64,000 bases of DNA from Paramacrobiotus metropolitanus. Lineage: Eukaryota > Tardigrada > Eutardigrada > Parachela > Macrobiotidae. Below the pieces are notes generated by a model. The model had not been told where the DNA came from and searched no databases. It was given only the letters and a program-made list of their open reading frames with translations. The stretch covers positions 744,001-808,000 of the forward strand of contig NW_026570244.1 of the NCBI RefSeq assembly GCF_019649055.1, read 5' to 3'. Positions 34,782 through 46,859 of the stretch are shown here, one piece after another. Every line of letters begins with the position of its first letter. Positions within the stretch are counted from its first letter, which is position 1. The translations under genes and the position numbers were made by a program.

Positions 34782-36900
34782 ATGGACGCCATGTCCGATT
34801 CGGCGACTGTGTTGCCGTGTGCGGAGGATGCTGATGATCCGGGAATCGGAGAAGAAGCGCGCACCTGCGTTTCGCCAAGTGACGCTGCCGTCGACCGAGC
34901 AGCTCACAGCGATTATGGCTCCTCATCAGCCAAATCATCGCCCGACACCAGCCATGGGAACAGAAAGCCCCAACAGACTGTTATCGAGGAGGAGAAAGTA
35001 TTGGGACAAAACGGTATTGGCGAAGCACGTGAAGAAGGTCTCGGCAGACATGGAGCAGGTTAGTCTGGTTTGGAATACTTGTGTTTCAGTTTGTCACTTT
35101 TTCTGACAGGCTTTCGTTAGTTATTCATTTAGTTATCGTCCGCTTTTCAGTTTTCACGATCCTAAAGCTGTGAACAGTGAATTCGTACCTGTTCAGTGTT
35201 TGGTAGTTTGATGAGTTGTATGTGTTTGTGTTGGTGGAAGAACTGGCCTTCTGTTTCCTGATGGTAAATAAAAACATGGTAATGCAGTGTAAACGTTGTG
35301 GTCATTGCAGAACTTGTGTGACGTTTTGAAGAGACCCGACTACAAGGCGAAAAAGCTGAACATCAGCATCCCCGACAAGATCGTCGTGCGGGCTTCCATA
35401 ACGGCGGACCGCGAGAACAGTCGGCTGCAGAAATGCTGGCCAGAGAGCAGTCGCTGGAAGCAATAACAGAACCGCTGCAACAGACTGCTGCAGACACACA
35501 GGAGAATTTTGAGAAGCCAGTACCGCAACTGACGGAACAACGGCCGCGACATGATCAGAATCATCGCCAAACACTCGGCAGATGCGCAACAGGTGAGAGC
35601 GCTTTTGGTTTATTCATTATTGTTTCCAGCTGCTTTCCCTGTGTTTTTTAGCTTTTATGCTAAATAAATTTGATTTGTAAATATTTCTTCCAGTATTAAG
35701 CATGCTCGTATGTTAGCTGTCTCACGCAGTACAAAGCCAAACTATATCACTAATGTGCAGTCTCCATTGGAGAAATTCTGCGCGACCGCATAGCGTGACG
35801 TCCCGACTACCAGACGACGCAGCTGGAGCGCAGCATCCCCGACAAGATCCTCCTTCGCCACTCGCCAACCACCGACAGCCACTGCGTGCTGGTGATGGGC
35901 GGTGTCGCTGTGCGAACGTTCACTCATGCCGATTTGTCATCAACCCGGCTGTGCAGTGTGTCAGCTCATCGGCACTCGTTGTCTGCGCGGTTCATGATGG
36001 ATCCGGCTTGCGTGCCATTCGCCCGCCGAGTAGGAGGAGGTTTGCCAGGCTGTCTCCAAGTATCACGCCATATACTGCAGTTCGTGACAATGTGTGCGGC
36101 CTTGGAACCGGCTGACGCAGGCAACGATCCCCAACGGACGCAGCTGGGCCTAGGCGTACCGTGCAGCCTCTGCACGTTCACATGTGCACCGAGCACGGAC
36201 ACAGCTCGCTCCCAGACTTCTCTTCCAGGCCGACGACGCAGCCGTGCTTCAGCAGGGCCACCGACTTCAACCACCAGTGTCCGGTAAGTGCAGCCACACG
36301 GGTATTCTAGGTTTCTTGCCGACGGTAATTACGACGCGATTGGCAGGAGGCCAGCTGATGATCGATGCTCTCGATAAAGAGCCGGAGGCGCACGTGAAAG
36401 CCCTGCACCGCAGCTGCTGGGATTGTCCCACAATGTTCGCAAGCGGCCGAACAAGCGCGGACATTTCAGCGATATCTAACTATTTTATTGCCTCTCATTT
36501 GCCAAGACAATCGGCAGGTGTTTCTGGCAGAATCTGGAGACGATTGTCTCCGACTGCATCGGCCTGGCCATCACCAACGACCGGCTGCCGGACGACGGCA
36601 TCGACGGCCGACGGGACCGCGGCATTCTCGTCTGGCAGCGTTATACTGTCCACCCACGGCATGTGCTTCCGCAGTGACGTCCCTGCTGGCTCAACAGTCT
36701 TTCCGCCAAAGCGACGCCATCTTCTCGACAATCTGCGCATCCGGTGAAGCACGGTGCCCGGATATAGGATTATATGGAGGGAACTTCAGCAAGTGCTTAA
36801 GTTCTCGCCATATTAGTCCGTGAAAGTGCTTCGTGGTTTCCTTATGTACGCCAGGCATTAGGATAAACAATCAGCCAGTGGAAAGACGCTTCTTCTCGGC
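34782..36900 (+). pseudogene. ZF-F: composite, frame-broken family copy
   Basis: Exon 1 (34782-35058) starts MDAMSDS but is 277 bp, not a multiple of three. A first exon 2 (35311 onward, KRPDYKAKK) diverges after 35404 and reaches a stop. A second exon-2-like piece (about 35770-35906: SIPDKILLRHS...LVMGGVAV) resembles ZF-I instead. Then follow traces of exon 3 (FMMDPACVPFA, about 35993), of exon 5 (about 36170-36282, with donor GTAAGT), of exon 6 (HVKALH, about 36390), of exon 7 (about 36534) and of the terminal exon starting TGA after TTCCGCAG (about 36676). The 5' part belongs to the ZF-B/G type and the 3' part to the ZF-A/D/I type, so it appears to be a recombinant of two paralogues. Confidence 0.6.
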
Positions 36901-37215
36901 ACGCTTTGCCCGGCTTCATCGGCGGACGTCTCTTGTAAGTCATTTGTATTTTCCGGGTGTTTCTAGCCAGTGCCGGAATGAGTGTTTTTGTGTGGATGTT
37001 TTTTATTCATGTTTGTATTTCTTGCTGCTTTTGGATATACTTTCTTTGCCGGTTTATTTGTTTGTTTGGCAGCGCTTTATGCTGTTTGTACTTGATGCAG
37101 GTCATGCACCAGCTGCTGGACAAAGATCTCTACAAAAGCCACCGCAACGGCGTGAAATACTCGCCGCCCTGCAACAAATCCTCGTTATTTAACCGTGCCG
37201 AATAATGCTCAACAG

Positions 37216-40200
37216 GCGGGATTGCCGGCGCTTGTCGGGGAAATTAGTCTGGAAGGTGAGGAAACAGTTATCCGCTGCAGTTACATGTTACCGATGAGAG
37301 AAACGTGCTGACGATGTGTTTCAATGTTACAGACCAGAGAGAAGCCATCCCGGTGGCCAGAGCGACCGTCGGCGAAGAGAATATAGTGAGACCGGCGGAG
37401 TCGGAGGACTCTAGCGCCCTGGACGAGGACAACAAGGACTGGGAGAGCAAGCTGCGCTGCACGGTGTTCAAGCCGCGCCGGCGGCACTCCAACCACCTCG
37501 CGGGCGGCATCGACAGCTCCGCGCCGGAGACGACCAGCAGCGACAACAGTCCGACGCTGATCCGGCGCTTCCCGCGGCTCGGGGCGGGCGCCAAGGGCAA
37601 CGAGGCCGACAGCGCCAGCAGCGGCGACTCCAGCTCCGACTCGCGCGACTCCTCCTTCCGCCGCGACGACGACCTAAGCCAGTGCGTGCCGGCGCCGCCC
37701 AGGGCGGTCGTCCCGGCCCCTGCGCCGGCGGCGGTGCCCGTGGTGGACAGTCTGGCGCGCAGCTCGACGCCCTGCGCGCGCAACGGCAAGCGCAACGCCA
37801 AGAAGTCGCCGACGGAGCCCAACCAGCCCAGCGAGGCCATGGCGCACTTCATGTTCGAGCTGGCCAAGAGCATTTTGGTCAAAGCCGGCGGCGATGTCAG
37901 CAACGCGCTGTTCCAGCCGGTGGCCGGGCAGCAACTGGGCCTGCCGCACCGCGAGCTGCACATGTGCGCCTACCAGATCGGCCTCTACGCACTCGGTAAG
38001 TCCGAAAGAAAATTCACTCAATTTATTTAACTCAATAAAATGGAACAACAATATCAATAAGAAATTCTGCTATTCACAAATGCTTTTCAGAAGTAGAAAG
38101 CTTCAATGAAAATGGCGGATAAATAATTTTAAATATTTTTAATAAAATTGTAGCAATTAACCGCATCAACCAGCTGTGCCCATCTGTAAACACTGCTATT
38201 CTGTAATCTGTACTCTGTAGCACTTTGGCAAAAAAATTTTGCTGTTCGTACATGCTGCATTGTTGCACGTACTGCAACAAATTTTCGATTACTGATTTTA
38301 ATAGTTTTTATGGATATACGCGAACCTTAGCAGTATGGGTGTTTTGGTTGCCTGTCAGTTGTTGACTTGGTTATCATTGACTTTATACATCAGTAAAACA
38401 TTTCGTGAAAATAATTGTAAATGCCTGAATAACTGTGCATCGCAAATAATTGTTCTACCGCCTTTTTAATCTTAAGCACGCTGATTGGCGATTGTTTCCT
38501 GCAGGTATTCAGAACTGTGTCAGTCAGAACTGGCAGTCGCGGACTTATTCCTCGCACGTGTCGTGGATCACCAGTAAGTGTTCGCTGGCGTTGACTGCGG
38601 CTGTGTATCGATAACCGGTTTCGTGTAGATCAGGCGATGGAGCTGGGCTTCGAGGCGGTCAACTTCCTGATCGACACCTGGGAGAGCCACCTGACCCCGT
38701 CGGAGGTGGCGGTGCTGGCCGACAAGGCCTCGCGCAGCAGCGACCTTCAAATGGTGCGCGAGGCGGCGGAGTTGGCGCAGTCGGTGCTGTCGCACTCGTC
38801 GGCGCTGAACCCCGCGGAGATCCAGCGCGCCCTGGCGCAGTGCAAGGAGCAGGACGGGCCCATGCTGGAGCAGGCGCTGCTGGCCGTCGAGGCCTCGGCG
38901 CGCGGCGGCGGCGTCTGTCCCGAGGCGCTCTTCGACGTGGCGCGCAAGTGGTACGACCTCTTCGCCGAGGCCACCGGCGAGCTGCCGCTGCTGGCCAACG
39001 CCGCCGAGGACGGCCACAACCCCGCCGTCTTCAGCAACAACCACCTGGACCATCCCGCGCTGCATCCGCACCAGAACCTGATGCCGCTGGCCTACCAGCC
39101 GCACCTGCAGCACCACCCGCAGTACTCTTACCACCACCACTACGCGCCCAACCCCGCCGCCGTCCTGGCCGTGCTGCGCCACCACCATCCCTACGTGCAG
39201 CACCACGGACTGCTGCAGCAGCAGCCGCAGCGCCACCCGATGAATCCGTATTACCAGCAGATGCAGCTGGGCATGCTCATACCCGGTTGGTGCTTGTTAT
39301 TGCTGTAAATGTCGGTGTGGCCATGCTTGTTTTGCAGGAGGGATGCCCGCCGTCGTCCGGCCGCCCATGCATCGCTTCGCGCATCCGCATCCCTCTTTAT
39401 CTGGCATCCCGGGCCTCAACGGGCTGGTGATGCCGCCGACGCCGGCGGCGGCCAGCGGCAGTATTTCGCCGGCGGTGCTGCAGTATTTGACCTCCGCCTA
39501 CCGTGTGGGCATGCTGGTGAGTGCAACAGTGTGCTTGATATGTTTAGAATGATTTTAATGGGACGTTGCTTTAACAGGCCATGGACACGCTGGCGCGGCG
39601 CCTGCCCGACGGCCACGTGAACAAGTACAGCCGCGCGCCGCCGCACGCCGAGTCCATCAAGTGGCTGGTGGCGGTGTCGTTCAGGCTGGGCAGTCAGTCG
39701 CTGCTGGAGATGTGCCGCGCCGTGGAGAACACGGTGTCCAGTCCGTCGATGCTGTGGGAGATCGCGCGCGCCGCCGCGCTCTTCCTGGCCGACAGCGAGT
39801 TCCCGCACCGCGAGATGCTGGACGCCGACCCGGGCACGCGCGCCGCCTTCCAGCAGCTCCTGCTGGACAAGTACCTGCGCGTGCAGGCCGTGCAGACGCT
39901 CATCAAGAAGAGCACGCAGATGTGAGCAACGATGGCTGATTGCGTTGGTTGAGAGCAGTGTTGAGCGGTCTGTCTGCTGCAGGTTCAACCTGTGCCTGCG
40001 CCAGAAGCTCCTCTACATCGCGCCGGCCGACTACGAGGACTTTCTAAGCACGGTGGAGGAGGCGCGCAAGGTGTACAGCCAGCTGGCCAACGTCAACTGG
40101 AGCTTCCAGTTCCACAATTTGTTGACGGAGATCCGCGAGCAGCTGGCCGGCAAGCGCGACCTGCTGCAGCGCCTCAACGCCATCACCGGCCAACACCTCG

Positions 40201-40229
40201 TCCCCAGCAACGTCAACGGCCATCCCTGA
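37216..40229 (+). CDS. ZSWIM8: ZSWIM8-like protein, C-terminal half
   Basis: Seven exons: 37216-37255, 37333-37995, 38505-38573, 38629-39285, 39338-39516, 39578-39921 and 39983-40229 (TGA), about 732 codons. Hallmarks: SGxDSSAPETTSSDNSPTL-type block (GIDSSAPETTSSDNSPTL), HFMFELAKSILVKAGG, HMCAYQIGLYALG, SRTYSSHVSWIT, HLTPSEVAVLADKASR, LNPAEIQRALAQCKEQD, a His/Pro-rich linker, AYRVGMLAMDTL and APADYEDF near the end. ZSWIM8 is the substrate receptor of a Cullin-3 ubiquitin ligase that acts in target-directed microRNA decay and in neuronal development. The N-terminal half with the SWIM zinc finger and BC/Cullin boxes is not in this window; upstream lies ZF-F. Either a very large intron lies 5' or the copy is truncated. 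Very GC-rich exons. Confidence 0.9.
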
Positions 40230-40239
40230 CCGCAATGCG

Positions 40240-40735
40240 AGCGTCGAACGCCGCCGTGCTGGTCACTCTTGTTGTTTTTAACTCGTTTTTAACCCCTTTT
40301 TACTCTTGTTGTGTCCTCGGGGGACGTTTAAGTCTGCTTGCAGTTTAGCGTTTAACCAGCAGATTTCAGTTAATTTCGTGCTTTTTTGTACAATGACGTG
40401 TTGTACTTTCCACAAGTTATCTTTCGTGCCGTTTAACTGGCTCCATACCGCTTAGAGTGCCAAAAGTGTGACTATTACTATCATCAGTATGATCTGAGCC
40501 TGGGATCGCACAGAGGCGGCACAGCGCTTGCTCAATCACATCACCCACGACTCACAAGTGACCATATTCGTCATCAGGGAAGGGCCGTAACGGCACAACT
40601 TGAAATGCATACGAAAGCGACAATGACAACATGTGTCAAAAAAAGCAAACCGGCTGGCAAAACAAAAATCCTAACAGCCTGCCACAGAAAATTACGAACC
40701 CGCAGATCGTTTCCCACGTCCAGATTTCGATCCTG
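40240..40735. other. ZSWIM8 3' UTR and intergenic
   Basis: T-rich 3' flank of ZSWIM8, then the 3' flank of the convergent acidic-tail gene. No other feature. Confidence 0.45.
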
Positions 40736-40740
40736 CGTTT

Positions 40741-41783
40741 TTATTTCGATCCTGCGACTCCTCTTCGGCTTTCAGCACTCTCGGCCCAGGGATCCTTTTC
40801 AATTTTATCCTCCTCCGATGATCGGCTGTGATCATCCTCAAAGTCCTCGTAATCCGTATCGCCCACATCCATACTTTCTGTTTCACTTTCGTCCTCTTCG
40901 TCACTCACATTTTCATCGTCCATGAAGTCCGCAGAGTGGGTGCCGCTCTGTTCTTTGTCTGACTGAGGCACTGCGCTCCCTCCAACCACACTTTCTAATT
41001 CCCTCATGTTAAGCGCGTCCAGGTCCTCTTGCGGTTTGACTTTCAGCGTCGCCAGTTGTTCCATGATGCTATTATGAGCGTAGCAAAGTGCCAAAGGAAA
41101 GTGCGAGGACTGGACATCGAAGTTCCAGAATTCAAGCGGATACACGCAATGACGATTCACTTCATTTGGATCTAAGGCAGCGGTCTCGTCGGTCGGGCAA
41201 AACACTCGGTAAATGGTCCGTTTGTTGGGATCCATATACCAGATTGCCCAATCGATGCCGGCGCCAGAGGAGCCCCAAAGGCAGTCCCAGTCGTAATCAC
41301 AGAGCGCGCCCACCAAATTCTCTTCGCAAAATCGCTCCCGTAGTTGCTCGCCTGCGTTAATACGTCGGCTTTCAGCGTGAAGGAACTTCTCTTTCTTTCC
41401 ATTTGCCTGGTCGACCCAAACGAAACCAGGCTTACTTTCATGTATCCATGCCACGAGCGAGTCGCCGAACTGTGCCCTGCCACTAGGCGAGACATGGACG
41501 GCAAGGTCCATCCTGCCTAGTAAGACGCCCGTTTCAAGTCAATTTTTCTTAGAAGGTTCGTTTACCGCTTACCCGAATTTGTAGCATAATGGCTCTCCGG
41601 ACCAACCACCATCCAGGGATGCGGCTCGCTCTTCTTCAGTTCCCGGGTCAGGACAGGTAAAAGGCTGTTAGCGTACAGAGAAGTTGGCAGTTGGAAAGTG
41701 CACTGCCTGCTCTTGTCATCGGACATTTTTCTCATAAACGCTGTGGCATTTTTAGGCATTTCCAGGTTGTACTCTGGATGAGC
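40741..41783 (-). CDS. Unknown acidic-tail protein, paralogue 2 (3' two exons visible)
   Basis: Exons 41783-41573 (starts AHPEY after ATTACAG, donor GTAAGC) and 41516-40741 (stop included) join in phase 1 as G-R-M-D. The gene is the paralogue of 306-1323, with the same intron position and collinear conserved blocks (VGPESHY, IHESKPGF, WGSSGAG, YRVFCPT, YAHNSIM, KVKPQE), followed by an Asp/Glu/Ser-rich tail and a basic end. Identity is moderate, clearly older than ZF-B versus ZF-E. The earlier exon is not defined. Function unknown to me; the constraint on the folded part argues for two functional genes. Confidence 0.62.
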
Positions 41784-42139
41784 CTGTAATATTATCAAAA
41801 AAGCACTGGTAGTCTACAGTGTTAGTACATCAACTTTCTTGGTCTGTTGAAACCAGAAACCTAACAAAGTTTACCAGTACAGGCACCCGGTCGTCTGGTT
41901 CCATAACGTTGCCAACAACATCCATTTTAAAGGCGCGTTAAAGGCAATAGACCTAAGGCGAACTGTTAGAATCGGCTGCTAAAATTCAGTGCTGTGGAAG
42001 CCAAATGGGAAATATCGTAAATTTGGTTATGGACAGACTGTCTGTTAAGCAAAGCACAAACAGAAGCAGACTCAAGCAGTCATAAAAAATGAACTTTTGC
42101 GCTATGTACAGTAGAAACTTATGCGGCTCCTCAAGTGGG

Positions 42140-42320
42140 CAAGACCGCCTTATTGCCGACCGACTGCCTGCTCACTTTTCCGGTCGGGTCCCAACCGTAT
42201 GTTTTCTACGTTGCAACATCCGGTCGGGCTTCGGTTCCTTTGGCCCTTTGGTCGGTTCGGTTGTTCGCCCCAAAGGTAAACTGCGAGCAATCCTATTGGA
42301 TAAGAAATGAAGTTGGGCTG
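42140..42320 (-). promoter_or_regulatory. Probable 5' region of acidic-tail paralogue 2
   Basis: Matches 1690-1835 in sequence and position: CCGACCGACTG, CCGGTCGGGCTTCGG, and on the minus strand ATCCAAT near 42296. See the paralogue 1 entry for the argument. Confidence 0.4.
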
Positions 42321-42900
42321 TTCTCATGCACACAGTCACAGTGATTAGAGTGATACATGGGATACTGTAGTGCACCAGCACCTCGATTCTTAATGTGCTG
42401 TGAGCGTGCGTACGAATACTGTACTGTATCTGTGATTGTGATAGAAAACTTCTGTCCCTGGTTCCGCAATTTGAAAAGCCGTTTTGCATATTTGAAAACT
42501 TTTGGTTTTGTACTAAGTTTTTACGGCAACATTTTTTTGTAAATAGTGTATTGAATAGACTAAATACAATGCCAAAGCGCGGTATTATTGATAATTAGAG
42601 ATTTTTCCTCACGTTGCGCTGGTTGGTTCTAGGCTCTCATTCAGCGTTGATTCTAGATATTTTGATTTATTTTAATTTGTCAACGAGTATCACGTTGACA
42701 CATTACAGTATGGCTTAATTTATGATAAGCGTGGAATAACGGAATGAAGCGTTAATCGAATGATTGTACATTGAGTGGCAACGAATCGTCATTCAAGGTC
42801 CTATGGTTCTGCCTCGCATTGGCTTGTTATCATTGCTGATACAAATCGCCATCGTCGGGGAATTGCTGGTGGATGGTTGAGTGATGAAAGTGCTGATTGC
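42320..42900. other. No gene seen
   Basis: AT-rich, no coding frame recognised. Confidence 0.4.
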
Positions 42901-42920
42901 AGGATTGATGTGGATGTGAG

Positions 42921-43205
42921 GCGGTGGTGTGGTTGAGAACGGCGGAGAACTCGTACCTGGGCTTTCTCAGCGATCCCTCCGCCATGGCCAGCGACATGTT
43001 CGCCTCGCTGAACGGCCAGAACGAGGGCGGCTTCCTCTCCAGCCTGCAGCCCATCCTCATCAGCCCGGTGGCCGTCAGCTCCTACCAGCCCTTCGACTCG
43101 GAATCCCGCATGACCCTCGGCGAGCCCGCGCCCCCTCCAAACCCTCCACCAACCCCCCGGGGACCCCCACAGCTCACCTGTCCGGTGAATGGCCAGGACG
43201 CGTAG
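42921..43205 (+). CDS. Possible isolated terminal coding exon
   Basis: An AG at 42919-42920 could open a GC-rich frame that runs 94 codons to a TAG at 43203-43205 (contains GFLSDPSAMAS, LNGQNEGGFLSSLQP, and a Pro-rich tail PPPNPPPTPRGPP). GC content jumps relative to both flanks, as in the ZSWIM8 exons. There is no ATG at its start, so it would be a 3' exon whose partners are not identified. It could also be a relic. Not recognised. Confidence 0.35.
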   Translation, partial: AVVWLRTAENSYLGFLSDPSAMASDMFASLNGQNEGGFLSSLQPILISPVAVSSYQPFDSESRMTLGEPAPPPNPPPTPRGPPQLTCPVNGQDA

Positions 43206-43209
43206 CGCC

Positions 43210-43680
43210 TTCCTGTCCGGTAAGCGAAATTGTCCTGCAGGCGAAACGTTTTTAATTGAATTGAATTGTGGCAGCTGTTTTTAATTGAAACTTGTACTGG
43301 ATTAATCAAATCAGTGGTATTTTATTTATTTTCGTTAGTATTAATAAATAAAACAAATTGTTTTTAATTAGGAAATGGCTGTTGAGTGTTGACTCTTGTC
43401 TCCCCCCTTCACCCCCTTTTGACTTTTGTCTCCCCCTTTTTTTAAAAAGTTAACACCCCCTTTGGCTGTTTCGCTCCTTACCACAGTTGGTGGCTGTAGC
43501 CATCACCTTTAGATTTATTCTTGTAATTGGCCGCCAGCGGCTCTCTTTCGTGCCACCGCTGACTGGTAGGATTTAGCATGCAACGAGTGATAAGCAAACG
43601 AGCGATAAATAAATTTCCCTTTGCTTCTTTTTTTACAAATTTTGATAAACGTTTCGCCGGGTTATATGCAAACGGTTGCC
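43210..43680. other. Low-complexity AT-rich and C/T-rich spacer
   Basis: Includes CTCCCCCC...TTGACTTTTGTCTCCCCC near 43400-43440, a short repeated pyrimidine-rich unit. No gene. Confidence 0.4.
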
Positions 43681-43689
43681 ACACTTTCC

Positions 43690-46600
43690 GTACTGCCTTG
43701 CATTGATTTCATGACCGTCTTCCGTAATCGCTCTATGGCCGTGGACGGATCAGGCTGTGGATTATTTGTTGTTGAATCGAATAAACCAATTCCGCTAACC
43801 GCTATTACTGTATTTACGATGCAGATGTAAAAGAATCTGCCGGTTCCATCACTATTGACCAGATATTCAAGAATGTCGAATCCACGGATCTGGAATGCCG
43901 AATGCGTGTACGGATTCCCGATGGACGACCACTGTCACTGGCTTCACCGTGAAGATGGACGACCGCGCACTGAGCAGTCGGTTCACGAAGAAGGACAAAG
44001 CCTTCCAGGAATGCCCCGCCGTGCTGCAACGCGGAGACCGAGCGTATCTTCTGGTCCAGGCGGATCGCAGCTACGACACCTTCGTACACCGGGACGGAGT
44101 GCGTGGTCAGCATCAACTACGTCTGCACACTGAACAGCGTCAGAGAGACGAAGCAGCGGATCCTCATTCCCATGGCACTCTTCCCGAGATACAGCCCAAT
44201 CCGGAGAGCACGACTGGGGCAACTGCACCGCCGGAAATAGGCGACTTCGGTGCCGTATAAAGCGACGCTGGCTGCAAACATTGCAGCGCTGGAATCTGGA
44301 TAAAGCGAAATCGGTGTCTTCTGTCGCGCATCCGGTTGCTGTTAGCATTACTGGGGAGAAATCCGTGCAGGTATGCTTGAATTGTTCTCAACGGCTACTG
44401 TCGTGTTTAAGCGTTACACAAGTCCCGGCTTAATCAGTTTAGCGAGTCCAGTTGGACAAACAATAGCACAGAAGTAAGTACTGTACGCTGTATGGCGTGA
44501 TTGATTAGTATCCGTTTTACTGTTTTCGTTTCCGGCAAATGTATTTTCAGCTATTTCAGCTATTTTCTCTGGACCAGGTTCACCGGCACGTTCGCAAGTA
44601 CAGATGCATCCATTCGCAAGGAAGGTGGATTGCAAGCGTCTGTATCTGCACTGGCTTCCCAAGGGAGTGAAGGGTTGGTATTGCAAGATAAAGCCGTACG
44701 GAATTCACCCTTGGCGTTTCGTTTGTGTGGCATCTGGAGCCGTGTTGACCGCAACCAGAAGCTTCGTCACGGGTCTGAGTGGTTTCTGTTTGCACCGAGC
44801 TGGCAACTTGCAATACTGTAAGTACTTAAATGTGCCTGTGTATTACTTACTGTGCTTACCATGCAAGTTTGTGTGCTAATGCTAACGAAAATACTTACAT
44901 TTATTTACATATAAAATTAACTTTCATAAATACTGTACTTACATTATTATCGTAAATACTTACATTTACTTACATTTACTTACTGCACTGGAGCATGGCC
45001 TGCGCTCTACTGTACTTACGTTAATCAACATTACTGTACTCGTACTGTAATAAAGCGTTCATGCGAGGTAGGCCATGTGGCTCACGTCTGTACAAATACT
45101 GAAAGGTAAAAAGGCGGACATGGGCCTTCTTAAATCCATCGGGCCTGAAAACATCAACTTAAAGTTACGAAACACACCTACTTACTACTTCCACGCTAAC
45201 TGTAAACGTTGTCTGCGTCGTCAACTACTGTTCAAGATGTTAACAAGATTAAGTACACTCACCAGTCAGCAAGCCATTACGGTTGATTATCAGTTCTTGA
45301 TTTCAGGTCGCTTTCGGCGCCCTGCAGCGAACAGTTAACCGCGATCTGTGATCGATATCGAGATCCAGAATAATCCTCAGCATCACTTCTTGGTGGAGCG
45401 CGTCGACGGTGATAAGTTTGCCGGCATGTATGCGTTTGTCCCACAAATCGAGAAAGATGGCCAGAAAAGTGCGAAGTGAGCTGGCCTTCGACATTTTGAA
45501 ACCGCTGAACAAGATTTTTAAAACCGTGGGCATTTATTTGTGCTAATCGATTGTGAAGTCGAGAAGACAGGACCAGTCGTAGATCTGGTCAAGCAAAATA
45601 CGCCGAATTCCCGGAATTTCTCATTCGGTATTGGCGAGAGTTGCAGTCGCTCACTGGTTAACGGCATCGCACTGGCCGACAACGGGAAATCAGAGTATTG
45701 CCAGCATGGAGAAATACTGGAAGACAAAATCGGCCGCCATCTGCAACGAGCGTTGCAGCCTGCCGTTGGATAAGCGAGTGTTTTGGGGGGAGGAGTGAAG
45801 AACGTGCAGCCAGTGCCGTATGCCTATGTTCTACCACCCGTCTTCCGCGGTGATCGGCAAATCGCTTACGCATTCTTTGAAATGGGAGAGGGAGAACAAA
45901 GTGCAAAAGTAATATTACAACAAAATGACAAGCTCAAGAATAAGATCGCTTTTGTAGACCAAGCGGTCGGAGTTCTGGCAAATTCCACAGCGTATAGTAG
46001 TCAAACTAGCCACACAGAGCAATAATTAAACACCTGGAAACCGCTCCAACAGAGCATGAAATACACTCGACCGTTGGCAGTGGATCTTTACAAAACCGCA
46101 ACACTGAGACGAAGGCGAGAGATACCTATGTACAAAGGTCATAAAAAAAATACTCGTATAGACATTTCCTTGCAGTACTGCTTGATGTGCCAGTCGGTTT
46201 CGCTTTTGGCGATTGCAAAGCGAGAAAGCTGAGAAGGAAGACAAATGCAGTTACGAGAGATCACTGTCCAGTTGTCCACGCCGGGAGTCGTAAAAAGCAC
46301 GAAAAATGGCGTACATGGCGTACATCCCAGACAGCTAGCGATGTAGAGCCCAGCGATGGAGAGTCATTCGACGATGACCCCGAAAACGCATATTGTTTGG
46401 AATATGAGGCGGAAGTGGACGAAGAAGAGTGAACAACCATCGGATGACGAGGATTTCCTGGATGAGCGTTGTGCGATGCCGGAAGCCGTTAACGCTACTC
46501 TCAGGCCGATTTTGAGTCAGATATCACATCTGCAGCAGTGGAACGGTTGCGGGGAGTTTTCAGCAAATCTGGACAGTATTCTGGGCGTTACCAATTAAGG

Positions 46601-46850
46601 ACGATGCGGATAAGCAAGCCGGTGAAAACGTAGATGTCGCGGTGTTGGCTACTCTCCTGGTGGTGGCTTATCAATCTGCTGGCTAAACACGCAGTCAAAT
46701 GCCGATTTCCCGCCATATCCAATAAAGCGCTAATGTTTATCCGGAAGCACATTTCTCCAGAGAGAAAGCGTTGTACTGAAGAATTTGCAGTCTTTCTTCG
46801 GAGAAAGCGCTGCGCTAAAATGTTTGGCCAATTTTTTTAGAGTGTCACCT
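43690..46850 (+). pseudogene. VWA5-like (VIT plus von Willebrand A domain) pseudogene
   Basis: Pieces of a VWA5A/VWA5B1-type protein in order but in changing frames. VIT domain at 43710-44230: LFVVESNKPIPLTAITV, VTGFTVKMDDR, RFTKKDKAFQE, and ECVVSINYVCTL with ILIPMALFPRYSP. VWA C-terminal part at 45520-45772: LFVLIDCEVEKTGPVVDLV, SFGIGESCSRSLVNGIA and LQRALQPAV. Then VLPPVFRGDRQIAYAFFE (about 45830-45890). The C-terminus at 46480-46690 has LQQWNGCGEF and DVAVLATLLVVAYQSAG in separate frames. The central VWA region with the metal-binding DxSxS motif is not recognisable. Stops and frame changes throughout rule out a working gene. Confidence 0.65.
44875..45060. repeat. Low-complexity TACTTACAT-type repeat
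   Basis: Degenerate short repeats of ACTTACAT / TTTACTTACA and TACTGTACTT inside the VWA5-like pseudogene. No other function seen. Confidence 0.6.
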
Positions 46851-46859
46851 TGTGGTCGC

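Noticed and set aside
37674-39236. Long open frames on the strand opposite ZSWIM8 exons
   Set aside because: They are shadows of the very GC-rich ZSWIM8 exons, where stop codons are rare in all frames. The plus strand carries the conserved protein.
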